From Oscheius dolichura (Eukaryota > Nematoda > Chromadorea > Rhabditida > Rhabditidae), in the NCBI GenBank assembly GCA_932521035.1, contig OW051494.1:6000001-6064000 (forward strand): a stretch of DNA of 64,000 bases. Reading direction: 5' to 3'. Numbering within the stretch: position 1 is the stretch's first letter; each line of letters starts with the position of its first letter. This document shows, one piece after another, positions 32,248 to 44,360 of the stretch. Made by a program: the position numbers and the translations under genes. Under the pieces are notes generated by a model that was not told the DNA's origin, did no database searches, and saw nothing but the letters and a program-made list of their open reading frames with translations.

Positions 32248-34401
32248 TTAATTAGAATTCACAGTATCAACTTTTGCACGCTTTGCCTTCAATTTCAAAG
32301 CATCGTTGCGATTTCTTTTGAATGATTTCTTCATACTGTGATACACTCGCTGATGTTTTTTAGGTATCATCATTTCTCGCAATTTCTTATCGGCACCCTA
32401 AAATTCATACCATTATTTGAGATATACAAGGTTACTTGTTCGTTTAAATCCAACTGTTGATTTTTCTTATGCATTTTTCCAATAGAAACTTGCATTCCAG
32501 GATTAGTTTCTACAGATTTTCTCACTTTCTTGGTTTTTACTTCTGCAACCACAGGTCCTTCGCCCAAAAGAGGAACAACATCTGAAATTAGTATCTGAAT
32601 TGTAATAAAAGAATAGTGTTACCTTTTCCAAGATTTCTAAGTTCTTCGATTCTCTCAATGGAAACATAATCCCCAGCCGACTCTTTTGCGAATGGAGAAA
32701 AATGAGGTGGGAGTTCCACTCCTGGCATATACCTAAACACAATTAGTATCGTGAAAAAATTGTGGAAATACTTTTCCGTTGGCAATTTACGACGAGCATT
32801 AAGACAGTCGAAAACCCATTGAGGTTGCACATAACGTCTAGTAAAAGTAATGAATAATATTATGGAATGTTACCTTTGAATATCAAGCTGCTTCATTGGC
32901 CTGTCGACCACTTGATGTGTTATACCTTTGTTGTTGGCATCCAAATTTGTTGGCCCACCGACCCAACCAACTGTTCCACCACAGTTACGTATAATTAAAG
33001 TAAGAGCCTCCTTTGGAGTCTCACGATTTAAAAAGAATACGCAACCTTTGAAAAGCGATCTAAGGATGCTCTTTATGTCTATGTAACAGCAGCATACCTG
33101 ATGGCTTTAGCTTCTTTAATTTTTTCGGCAAAAGAACCATCATCATCACCAAAGGTTTCGTCTTGCTGTATAAAAAAAATGAAAAAGGAATATGAAATAT
33201 CACCTCGTCCTCATTAATCTCAGCGTCAGCTCTTTTAGCTAACGGCTTGGCCAAGCTATAAATTTTCTCGGTGTACTCCTCATCACCACCGTTTTCGTCT
33301 GTAAGGCAAGACGTTAATTTCACTATAAGTGAACAACCTGATATGGTAACAACATGATGCCCTGTTTGGATTTGAGGTGGATAATATAGTCCAACCATTT
33401 GAAAAAGCTTGTAATTCACGAAGCTCATCATTGCGACATAAAACTCAGCAAAAGTAACCTGAAAATAGAAAGGACCTGATTTTTTAAAAAAAAAAGCACT
33501 ACTAACCAAAACTGTGAAATCGACATCGGTGACATGAGGAAGACCTCGTTCATGGGGAACAATCCAAGTCACTTTCTCACCACAAATTTCCGCTTGATAA
33601 TATATACCCTGAAGTTTCAATAAATCTAGTTCATGAAAATATTGATTAAAAAGATAGGAAAATCATATACATCATAGCTTTATCTGAAGAAGATCTTAAA
33701 AATAATGTTACCTTGATGGAGATGAATGTGTTTCGCACGCACTGAGCCTCAATAATATAATGCATGAACTCTGCCGTTAGCTTCCTACATGATTCAATAA
33801 GTTCTGCCTTTATAATTTTTGTATGAGGTAAAGTAGCAAATACAAAACAGAGACACAGTGCATCATCTAAATCCCGTACAGCCGATCCAAAAGTAGGATA
33901 TCTAAAATTATTTATTTGATATGGCCAATAGATAACAAAAGCTAAAAAGAAAGACATACCTTTCTTTTACTAAACGATCCAGGTCATATTCTGGCTTGTT
34001 TTCATAAAGTTTTGTTATTTTAGATTCTTCCTTTTTGGCTTTGTAACGGTTAAGCTTCCTCAGGAAAACCTAAATATACAGTGGTAAGCAAATTTTTAAA
34101 AAAAGGTACTTTATAATCTCGGAATTTGTTGATAATGGGCTCATGTGCCAGAAAATTAATATCTTTTCGATAGTAATATATGTGGTTTTCAGTGGAACCT
34201 TTGTTTACCTTCTTCTTATTAGCTGGTTCATGCGGATAAACACCCTAAAAACAAAAGCTATAAAAAAGAGTATCAAACCTTGAGAATGCATAACCTTCTG
34301 AAATCTTTCAAACTAAGTTGAAGCTTTTTCAAAGCTTGTCTTCTTGAAATAAAAGCAACAGCTGCCCCTGCTTCATGTTTCGGCTTCACCCTCGTTTTCA
34401 T
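32248..34401 (-). CDS. Pescadillo homolog (ribosome biogenesis, BRCT)
   Basis: Part of the PeBoW complex needed for 27S/32S pre-rRNA processing and 60S assembly. Start at 34401 ([20 protein letters not shown]). The Pescadillo N-domain is visible in [43 protein letters not shown] and [25 protein letters not shown] domain follows: [18 protein letters not shown]...GGTVGW...[21 protein letters not shown] basic tail ([10 protein letters not shown]) ends at stop 32248-32250. Short introns throughout. It diverges from rpl-9 about 0.5 kb away. Confidence 0.94.
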
Positions 34402-34896
34402 TATCTGAAATAGTCCAGCAGTTTATGCCTTTACAATTGCAAATGTATATAAAAACTTTTCACAAATCAAAAAGAAACCTTGTTGAGAGAATAAAAACAG
34501 AAATACCATAACGCGAGGACCTCTCTCCCGACGCGACGTGGCAGCTTTCGCGACAGGAGCCCGCTACCCGCTACTCGGTTTCTGGCCTAAAATTCGAAAA
34601 AATTCCTTCCTTCATTTTGCAAGCTTTTCAGTCTCTTTCTTTTCTTTTTTGTCGCTAATCTCATCAGCAGTTCCATCAGAAAATAGCAAAAAATATTTGC
34701 AAAAATGGACCAATTTTTGTTAGGAATATATAAAACTACCAGACTTCGTTTTTTGGAGATTCTAAACGTCTCACATTACTGTATTTTTAACTTATAAAAG
34801 AAACCTATTTGTTGTATTTTCCTTGAGACTTTGTTTATGCCTTATTCTGAAATAGCTCTTCTATTATTCTCTGGTTTCAGGTAATTCGGTGCGATC
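34402..34896. other. Divergent promoter between pescadillo and rpl-9
   Basis: 495 bases with no gene. A CG-rich patch near 34500-34560 sits in otherwise AT-rich DNA. CTGGTTTCAG ends at 34880, a likely trans-splice acceptor for rpl-9. Both flanking genes serve the 60S subunit, so shared control is plausible. Confidence 0.5.
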
Positions 34897-35736
34897 ATGA
34901 AGCTGATCGAGTCCCATGATACTGTTTCCTTCCCTGAGGGGGTGACTTTTACAGTCAAAAACAGAATTGTTCGTGTAACCGGGCCACGCGGTGCTCTTGT
35001 CCGGGACTTCCGTCATCTTCATATGGAGCTGGAACGTGTTGGAAAGAATACCCTCCGTGTTCGCAAATGGTTTGGAGTACGAAAAGAGATTGCCGCCATC
35101 CGCACTGTCTGCTCGCACATCCAAAACATGATCAAGGGTGTTACTAAGGGATTCCGGTACAAGATGCGTTCCGTATATGCTCACTTCCCCATCAACGTGA
35201 CTCTCCAGGATGGAAACCGCACAGTCGAGGTATGTCTCATCTTCCTTTCTTTTCATTACCTTTTTATCGTTTCGAAAACGCAGTTCCATTTTCATTTTTC
35301 AGATCCGAAACTTTTTGGGAGAGAAAATCATTCGCAAAGTTCCTCTACCTGACGGAGTCAATGCTACCATTTCCACTGCTCAGAAAGACGAATTGATCGT
35401 TGAAGGAAACGATATTCAAGCCGTGTCACAAGCTGGTTGGTATTTATTTTTATTGCATTGCAACCTTTTTCAAATAGGAAACTCTGACAACTAGCTTTTT
35501 TGTTTTATAATTTTGAGATCGTTCATGTTCAGGGTCTAGAAATAGATTATAGATGCATTTTGTTTTTGCTGTTGAAAATTAGCGCAAAACGTTTATTGAC
35601 AAACTCGGCTTTTATTTATTCCCATTATTTTTTTTCAGCCGCCCGCATTCAACAATCTACCACCGTGAAAGAGAAGGATATTCGCAAGTTTTTGGACGGT
35701 ATCTACGTTTCTGAGAAAACCACCGTGGTTGAGTAA
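34897..35736 (+). CDS. rpl-9: 60S ribosomal protein L9 (uL6)
   Basis: Large-subunit ribosomal protein. Exons 34897-35229, 35303-35435 and 35639-35736 give 187 aa. Start [16 protein letters not shown]; conserved [36 protein letters not shown] and, after the first intron, [19 protein letters not shown]. Introns of 73 and 203 nt are longer than most here. I saw no clear C/D-box or H/ACA snoRNA in them. The second intron interrupts [11 protein letters not shown]. Complete. Confidence 0.97.
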
Positions 35737-36141
35737 TTTGTTATGATCATTTGTTCATAAACTGTTAACAGATTAATTTGGTGTTATTAGTAAAGGGAGC
35801 CATCAGATGCTATCTGGCGGTTTAGTTTCGTGACACTTGGAGTATACACCTAGGGATGGTGTTCACAATGTTGGAGATAACTTCTAGATGTAATGTATGT
35901 AATTAACTTTTTCCCTTCACATTTGTGGGGAAAACAGAAAACCCCGAGTTCGTAAGTGAATCAGCTAGTTTTGTCCTATTCAAGTATATACGACCGGGCC
36001 GAGAGATCATATGTGACACTCGGAGTTAACTATCCTCATTGTTTTTCAAATAGATTGCTGTATAAAAGCTAATCTCATAATGTCTGTTGACTTGAAATCT
36101 GGAAAAACTTGTTTCTAGAATTATAAATCAGTTTGTTACTA
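35737..36141. other. Intergenic, rpl-9 3' flank
   Basis: No coding evidence; AT-rich. It contains the presumed rpl-9 3' UTR and the promoter of the following MSP-like gene. Confidence 0.45.
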
Positions 36142-36927
36142 ATGGCTCCGGCAATCGGTCGTCAAGATCTATTCGATAACCTGGGAACAACACGAGATGG
36201 ATTTTGTGGAAAACGTCGTCTCTCTACTTATCACCTTCAAAAAAATCAAATTTTACTGCTGCAAAAACAACTGGAAGAGGAGAGAAAAAGGGGACACTTT
36301 ATATTGAAAGCTAAAGGACCTCCTGTAGGATTGGATGCTGTAAAATTGAAGCCCTCGAACTTTTTCAATGATAAAAAATCACGCGAAAGAAAGATCAGCG
36401 TCACTAACCCGACGAATACTAAACTTTACATCAATTGGAATTATCGTTGGCAAGGCTCGAAGCCAGAGATGATCCCACCACGCAGTACTCGTAAGTTGCG
36501 CATCTCGAAGAATGTGTTGAAATGCGCTCAAGAGGTCTCCCCTATTAATGTTACATAAGCAAAGGCATTTCAGGACGGGTACCTTCTGATTTCAATGGAG
36601 ACGAGTTCTTTGAGCAAGTGGGTGGCATTCCCCCTGGTGGACTTCGAGAGGGCCAATCCCATCGACGTAGAGGCCACGGGCCCGTCCAGCTACAGGATTA
36701 CAGTCAAAAACAAGACCTTGGACGACCTGAGGATCAACCCCTGCCCCCACGTCGTGCTCGAGAAGTACGTCACTCGGAAGGATGGCTTCCTCGTTGTCAA
36801 AGGGAAGACTACCGTATACCACGTGAGAGTGAGGAGGGTCGTCAAGGACCTGCTCTACCTGAAGGCGGCATCCCAGGACAGCAAGTGGAAGTACAAGATC
36901 CGAGCATCCAAGGAAACTAACAAATAG
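36142..36927 (+). CDS. Tandem MSP-like domain protein
   Basis: Two exons, 36142-36534 and 36574-36927, join in phase across a 39-nt intron to 248 aa; unspliced they look like two separate short genes. Domain 1 (about residues 55-135) has RERKISVTNPTNTKLYINW and PRSTRKLRI, an MSP-type beta-strand pattern. Domain 2 (about 150-240) has SSYRITVKNKTLDDLRI and VVKGKTTVYHVRV. The N-terminus has a coiled-coil-like segment (LLLQKQLEEERKRG). MSP domains act in sperm motility or as VAP-like adaptors; this architecture I do not recognise. Exon 1 is AT-rich, exon 2 strongly GC-rich, so the composition boundary falls at the intron. The donor GTCTCC is weak. Its stop is 37 bases from that of the convergent ALDH gene. 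Confidence 0.7.
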
Positions 36928-36964
36928 ACGAATAAACTGACAGCCACACTTTATTGGTCGTGGT

Positions 36965-38824
<1,860 letters not shown>

Positions 38825-39612
38825 TCTGAAAAAGAGAAGCGCATCGGGGAAAGAAAAGGAGACGAGGAACGGGGACCGATAAGATAAGCAAAAACAGAAG
38901 AAAGAGGAGGGCGGCTGAACCTCGCAGCTGGCCGGGTCAACTGATCAACGACTGGGAAAGCGAAGCCTGGTCCGGCCTGTTGTAACATCCAGCAACAATC
39001 AACGCGACTTTTTGACATTTGCCTCGTGAGACGGAAAACGCTGAAAAGAGGACACTCCCCCCGGTTGGAGGAGGACAGCCTCTGGGGCAGACGGGCGACA
39101 AGCATCCCCCAAAAACTCGAGCCATGACTCGGCCTGGCTAATTGGGATTCTCGTTACTTTTTCCAGTGGCCGTCACCTCCAGCCATGTCACTTTCGTCAT
39201 CACGTGGCTAATCTGAGAAATGGGAATTGTCCGTGTCTCTCTCCGGAAGGCAACAAAATGCATTCGGACAGGTTTGCATCGTGGTTTCTGAACCCAGGAG
39301 GGGGTGTCCTGACCGCGGGAATCGCCCCTGCCGAGGTGTCTGTTTGCCTTCCCAGATATATTTATCCGCGCCCTGCAACGGGAAATGTTTGGTGCCCGGC
39401 CGATTCACGTGCATCCCCGTCTCTTTTTAAGCGACCCCTGCAACGTTTCGTCTCCTTATCATTTCCCGGAATTTGTCACTCTGCGAACGGTCGTCTCGTC
39501 GCCTCTTTTTTTTCGAAATACCCTTTTCCCCCGGGGGGAAACACGTCTGCCGCTTGACCTCATAGCTTCAAAATATACCGCTTGTCTCCCCCAGTCCTCT
39601 TTTTTTTGCAGG
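38825..39612. other. Divergent intergenic region between ALDH and AKR genes
   Basis: No supported exon. It has a TATATTTAT at about 39357 and a T-run plus TTTTGCAG ending at 39610, two bases before the AKR start, which fits trans-splicing. Confidence 0.45.
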
Positions 39613-40762
39613 ATGGACGTGCCCAGCACAAGTCTCTCCAATGGAATACAACTGCCCCTCGTCGGCCTCGGTACGTTTCCCGCCTAGATACCATAAATTG
39701 AGAGTTTGAAAATCAAAGAGATAAAGGGAGGCACGTGACTGGCACCGGGTGGTGCAATCTATTCTTTCCAGGCTCAACGCATTCTGGCGGTTACTATCAC
39801 GATGTCGTCGTCGGTGCTCTGCGGGATGGCGGATACCGGATGATAGACACGGCCAAGAGGTACGGGGTGGAGGCCGAACTCGGCATCGCCTGGCAGGTAC
39901 TGTCTCCTTCGGGCGAATAAGTAATTTTGACAGGAGGCGGGCGTGTACAGGGAGGAGCTGTTTCTCTGCTCGAAATTGTGGCCGACGGACTTCGGAAAAG
40001 GTGTCGATGATGCGTTTGCGGCCTCGTGCAGTCGGCTGCAGACGGAGTATCTCGGTATGGTTTGGCAGGCCCGGCTGTAGTTTCAATTGATATAGACCTA
40101 TACATGGTCCACGTGCCACTGGTGCCCGGGTGGATGGCTAAAGACGCCCTGGAGGAGAGCTGGAGGAGGATGGAGCTCCTCTACGACCGGGGTGCCCGCC
40201 CTGCCATAAATATTCATCCGAGCCGTTTAGATCTTATCCGCTCAATTGGGGTCAGCAACTTTTCGGAGGAGGACCTGTCCCAGCTGATGGATCACAGCTC
40301 CATTATCCCCCACGTAAATCAATGTGAAATGCACCCCTGGTACAACCCCAAGGAACTCCGACTCTTCTGCCGGGAGAACGACATCGCCTTCACTGTGAGC
40401 AGTGGCCACCGGGCAGATGACAGACACGGTTCAGGGCTACTGTCCTATGGCCAAAGGAAGATATCTGGACGAGGTTCTCCTCGGGGAAATTGGCGCTAGA
40501 CACGGCAAGACCCCCGCCCAGGTCTGTCTGCGCTGGTCGGTCCAGCAGGGAGTATCCGTAATCCCAAAAAGTACAAACAAGAGGAGGATTCTGGAGAACA
40601 TCCAGGTACAGCTGCCCCCTCCTAGATCAGACGTATGTTCAGATATTCGACTTCGCCCTGTCGGAGGAGGAGATGGGAGAGATTGGCCGGCTCTCGGCCG
40701 ATCCCCACAAAGTGGTCGTTTTCGACAAACTAGAGGAGACTCTCAAGGCGTGTCAGAATTAA
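39613..40762 (+). CDS. Aldo-keto reductase (NADPH-dependent)
   Basis: Reduces carbonyls with NADPH on a TIM barrel. Seven exons, about 285 aa. Tetrad: Asp in YRMIDTAKRYG, Tyr in the same motif (RYG), Lys in CSKLWP, His in YMVHVP. Also IGVSNFSEEDL, HVNQCEMHPWY and the cofactor loop VIPKSTNKRR. The spliced frame needs introns of 102, 37, 41, 39, 40 and 38 nt. The simplest stop is 40760-40762 (LKACQN). An alternative GC-AG splice would extend the protein through a Pro-rich tail to 40911. It resembles the C. elegans ZK1290.5-type AKR as I recall it. Substrate unknown. Confidence 0.92.
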
Positions 40763-40945
40763 ACTGGACAACAGAGAGATTTCAGCTGCCGGATGGCTAC
40801 AAACTGAAGGGACGAGTATTCGGAGTGCCGCGTGGTGTCCAGCCGCCGCCCGTCTGTCCCTCCACCCAGAGGACCAACTGGTTCCCCGAGCCTCATGTCT
40901 ACTGTACATAAACCTCTTTTCTCTATAATCTTTATTCGTCTCCAA

Positions 40946-41301
40946 TCAATGTTCTCCTCCGTATCCATAAGGGGAGGACTGCCTATCGTAGTGTCCCGGG
41001 TAGCCTCCATAACGGCTGGGTGCTTGGTATCCGTAGCCGGCGCCTTCTCCTCCACTTGTCCATCCTTTGCCGTTGTTGCTGCCGTAGCCGCCCTCGTAGT
41101 CGGACCCGTAGCCGTGGCCGTATGATCCCCCGTAGTGGGAGCTGGACCCGTATCCGTAGTATTTGGCCTGCTCGGGGGCGTGATAGCTGTTGAGGTATTT
41201 GAAGCCGGGAAAGTGCGCTAATGGTTGATAATTATATGGCTGATCAACGGGTTACCCGAGACGACGACGAGCAGACAGAGGAGGAGCGAGGGGGAGTGCA
41301 T
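40946..41301 (-). CDS. Secreted Gly/Tyr-rich small peptide precursor
   Basis: Two exons, 41301-41256 and 41217-40946 (38-nt intron), encode 105 aa. The N-terminus MHSPSLLLCLLVVVSA is a clear signal peptide, probably cut before HFPG. The rest is rich in Gly, Tyr and Ser, with repeats such as YYGYGSSS, GGSYGHGYGS and GGYGSNNG, like nematode NLP/CNC YGGYG antimicrobial-type peptides or silk/cuticle proteins. There are no dibasic cleavage sites except KGW and DRQ contexts. A TATA-like CTATATAAT lies about 30 bases upstream of the ATG. It is convergent with the AKR gene. The role is inferred from composition only. Confidence 0.75.
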
Positions 41302-41519
41302 CACGAGTTGGCAGACAAGGGCACCGGATCCATTATATAGTGGGGAAGCAGGTCGCCCCGGGGAAAAAGATGCCGTAGACAACGCGTGTCGCTATAGCCG
41401 GTGACCAGTATCGTCACCGTGTTGTTTGGAGGAGAGCACGCGGGGAAGACCCGCGAAAAGAGGAGAACAGACACCAAAGCAGTAGTGCAATTTTTTCATT
41501 GAGAATTGTGAAAAGAACT

Positions 41520-41969
41520 CTAATTTCGGACGAGCTTGGTGTCGAAGTCTCGCGGAGATTTGAACTGCGTTGGTAGGAGGGGACCGGTGGCCGTCGTCCG
41601 GATGGGGGGCGTCTTGGCCAGCTTGAACGTGACCCGCTGGCTATCGTCGTCCCGCTTCGAGGAGCACTTCTTCTCCTTGACCAGCAAGGACTGGTACTTC
41701 ATCCGCCGGGTGCCCAGCTGGCCGTAATAAGGTATTTCGATAATTGGGGAGCTGTCCTCCACTTCGGCCGACGGCAGCCGAGACGCCTTCGGCTCTTCCT
41801 TCGATAGCTCCTCATCCGGCTGTACCATCGAGACGTCCTCCTTCTGGTTGGCTGCCTGTGTCGGCTCGGCTCGGTTGACCGGCTCCTGGCGTGCCTTTGC
41901 ACATTTGAGGAGGATTGAGCAGAGCACGATGAGCTGGGCAGCGACCGCCGGGATAAGGTCCAACAGCAT
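41520..41969 (-). CDS. Hypothetical single-pass membrane protein
   Basis: Uninterrupted 149-aa frame from ATG 41969. It begins with a hydrophobic segment of about 20 residues (LLDLIPAVAAQLIVLCSILL), so it is a signal anchor or leader. The remainder is hydrophilic: acidic and Glu-rich in the middle, then basic (VKEKKCSSKRDDD) with Thr/Pro near the end. No family recognised. The start codon is 86 bases from that of the divergent MSP-domain gene, so a shared, perhaps sperm, promoter is possible. No introns, unlike its neighbours. Confidence 0.6.
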   Translation of the reverse strand: MLLDLIPAVAAQLIVLCSILLKCAKARQEPVNRAEPTQAANQKEDVSMVQPDEELSKEEPKASRLPSAEVEDSSPIIEIPYYGQLGTRRMKYQSLLVKEKKCSSKRDDDSQRVTFKLAKTPPIRTTATGPLLPTQFKSPRDFDTKLVRN

Positions 41970-42055
41970 CTTTGAAATCGGCCAGTCGAGATAATCCGGG
42001 GATTAGGCGATGGTCGGCTTATGTCGGTCAGTGGTGGCATATCTGACATCGGAAG

Positions 42056-42516
42056 ATGACGTCTCGAAAGCCGCAGTTACAGGTTGGCAGCCGGTGTCGG
42101 CCGGGAGGAGAGAGACTTTTTCAGATCGAACCGCCAGAGAAGGTGCGCTTCGTCGGCGACATCAAGGGCGAGATTAAGGCCCTGCTGAAAATAACGAACA
42201 AGAGCGACACCAAGCAGGCCTTCAAAGTTAAGTGCACCCGCAACGACATCTTCAAGATCCGGCCGGCCACCGGCATCCTCGACTACAACCAGTCGGCTGT
42301 CATCAGCATCGTCTACCAGTACGTCCTCCTCTCCTCGTCCATTTTAGTCTCCTTTTCAGCTATGGAGGAGGCGAGCAGCTGGACGAGGAGAAGCTGCACT
42401 TCGGTGTCTACCATATCCCGGCCCCCGAAGGGTGTACGTGTGAGGGCGCCTGGGCCGAGCACTACGGGCCCGCTCAGGGGGAACTCCGTCTAGGCGTCGT
42501 CTTCAAGGAGAAGTAG
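42056..42516 (+). CDS. MSP-domain protein (SSP-like)
   Basis: Exons 42056-42082, 42125-42318 and 42360-42516 give a 125-aa protein that is almost all one MSP domain: KVRFVGDIKGEIKALLKITN, KQAFKVKCTRNDIFKIRPAT, LDYNQSAVISIVY, then LHFGVYHIPAPEGC. It is shorter than canonical MSP and most like the nematode sperm-specific (SSP) family. Likely expressed in sperm by family. Introns of 42 and 41 nt. Stop 176 bases from the convergent daf-7-like stop, with opposed poly(A) signals between. Confidence 0.88.
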
Positions 42517-42691
42517 TCTTTTTTTCACACAAACGTCACATCACATCGTTGCCCTGATTTTAATAAAGGCCGATCATTCACTTTATTTGTTCCTAGCAAC
42601 ACAGAGACCATGGGGGAGGGGGAGAGATTAGACCTTTAAAGCTCGTTGGCGGATAACATGAAGTGGTTATTGGGATGGGTCAACGGGCCGC

Positions 42692-44360
42692 CTAGGCGCA
42701 GGCACAGCTTCGAGCTATCATTCCCGGAATCGAGGTGACCACAATTTCATTGTCGGCCCTCGTGTAGATCACCTTCAGGCTCTCGTATCTAAACACTCTT
42801 TTCTTTTTCCCAAAGAGGGACTCACCCTGCCGGGTGGCAGCAGTGGAGGGCGCCTTCCAGCTTGGCGTCCTTCATCAACTTGCTGTGACCGAAACGGATC
42901 CCGGCGTACGAGTTGAAGCGGCAGTCGCCCCGGCACATGAAGGCGTTGTACCTCTTCGGAGCCATGATGAAGTGCCAGCCCAACTCGGCGAAGTCCACCT
43001 GAAACGGGGATGTTCGTCGACCGAGGAGGACGCCTTACCATCATATCGTGGAGACAGCAGCTCTTATCGACCGACTCCGGAGGACAGTAGGCATCGGCAT
43101 GGCGACGATCCCGTCGCTTCTCGGCCTCCAATTCCAGCATGAGGGTCGGCCGCATGGCCGGGTTCTCGCTGTCCGGCTTGACGGCCCCGTCGATCACGAA
43201 CGAGTCCCTCTCGTATTCGGCGGTGATGGTCAGGCCGACGACGCCCTCCTCCGCCCAGGCCTGCACTTCCTCCGGGGACATGGCCATCTCGAACTTCTGG
43301 GACCGCGTAATCTCGAGCTGGTCCCGGTCGATCTCCTCCTGGGTGCCGTCCAAGTAGATTCGGCGGATGAGGGTGTTGACGAGGATGGGCTCGTTGGCCG
43401 CCTTGGAGGAGAAGAGGGACACGTCGATGAAGAAGCGCAGCGTGGCCCGGGAGATGGCGGCCAGCGTCGAGGGGGTGATGGGGAACGAGAAGCAGCCTGG
43501 AAGGAGGCAGTCTATCGGGGAGGAAGAGATGCTCACCCGACACGCCGTTATCACACTCCTTGGAGAGCACGAAGACCTTCTTCTTGGGTTCCTTGTCCGA
43601 CTCGCTGTCCAGAAGGTCCTCAATTTGTTCCTCAGACAGGTTCGGGACTGTTACGTTCTTCAGCGGGGCCCGCAGATGTAGCCCCTCGAGGATTTTGACC
43701 TGGAACCGCCCTACTCAACGGCAGGCATGACTCTTATCAAGCATTTTTGGGATGCCATGTGATGGGCGAGTTCTCCCAGAAATAGCCAACTGGTTCGGCT
43801 GATCTCTTCAGCGAACTGTCTGAGTCAGTCCTCAATTGAACTCGTCCCTCCCCCAATTAGCCTTCACCCTCTAATCCCCTGTCATTTGGTAATAGTCAGC
43901 ATTATCACGGGCTACTGTAGTCTAATCCAATTAGCCGACCCCCTCCCGGGAATACGGTCCAATTACTTTCTAAAGGTCGCCTTATCTAAAGGTGAGACTA
44001 ATGAAGTACAAAAGATAAGAGGACTTGAGGTGGGCGTCGGGATTATTGACAAAACAAGTAAAGCTGGACCTCTCTAGTACGGCTACTTAGACGTAACTAT
44101 GACGTGAATTCTTAAAATGTTGTTTTTCTTGTCGAAATATTTGTTTTTCATCAAGCAAAAAACAAAGGATTTATGCTCCCTATGTGTATAATGTCGGGGG
44201 CGAGATCGGGTCGGACGAAACAGACAAGTACCTGTATTCCCTGGATATAGGCCTGCTCCAGCTCCGCCTGGCATGTCGAGTTGCAGAAGGCACTGATAAC
44301 GGACTTGGAGATGATGGCGAAGAGAATTATAATGTGGAAGAGCCGGCCGCTGAAAGCCAT
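42692..44360 (-). CDS. daf-7: DAF-7-like TGF-beta superfamily ligand
   Basis: Secreted growth factor; in C. elegans DAF-7 controls dauer entry, fat and behaviour. Exons 44360-44232, 43699-43537, 43496-43039, 42998-42826 and 42788-42692 give 339 aa in phase. A signal peptide (LFHIIILFAIISKSVISA) precedes the prodomain (ILEGLHLRAPLKNVTVPN). A basic processing site (KRRDRR) is followed by a cysteine-knot mature domain of about 105 aa: CCLHDMMVDFAELGWHFIMA, APKRYNAFMCRGDC, GHSKLM, LHCCHPA and the C-terminal CAC. HSK and RYNAFMCRGDC point to DAF-7 rather than DBL-1 or UNC-129. The first intron is 532 nt, the longest in the gene, and may hold regulatory sites. Confidence 0.92.

Noticed and set aside
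35436-35638. snoRNA in the long second intron of rpl-9
   Set aside because: Ribosomal-protein introns often host snoRNAs, but no paired C (RTGATGA) and D (CTGA) boxes or H/ACA layout was found.
36595-36927. A separate gene starting at ATG 36595
   Set aside because: Considered, but exon 36574-36927 joins the upstream exon in phase through a 39-nt intron; one gene is simpler. Kept as an open question in the findings.
40763-40911. C-terminal Pro-rich extension of the aldo-keto reductase
   Set aside because: Needs a GC-AG intron with a poor donor; the frame already stops at 40762 after a normal-length protein.
43048-43698. 216-codon plus-strand frame
   Set aside because: Antisense shadow of the daf-7-like exons.
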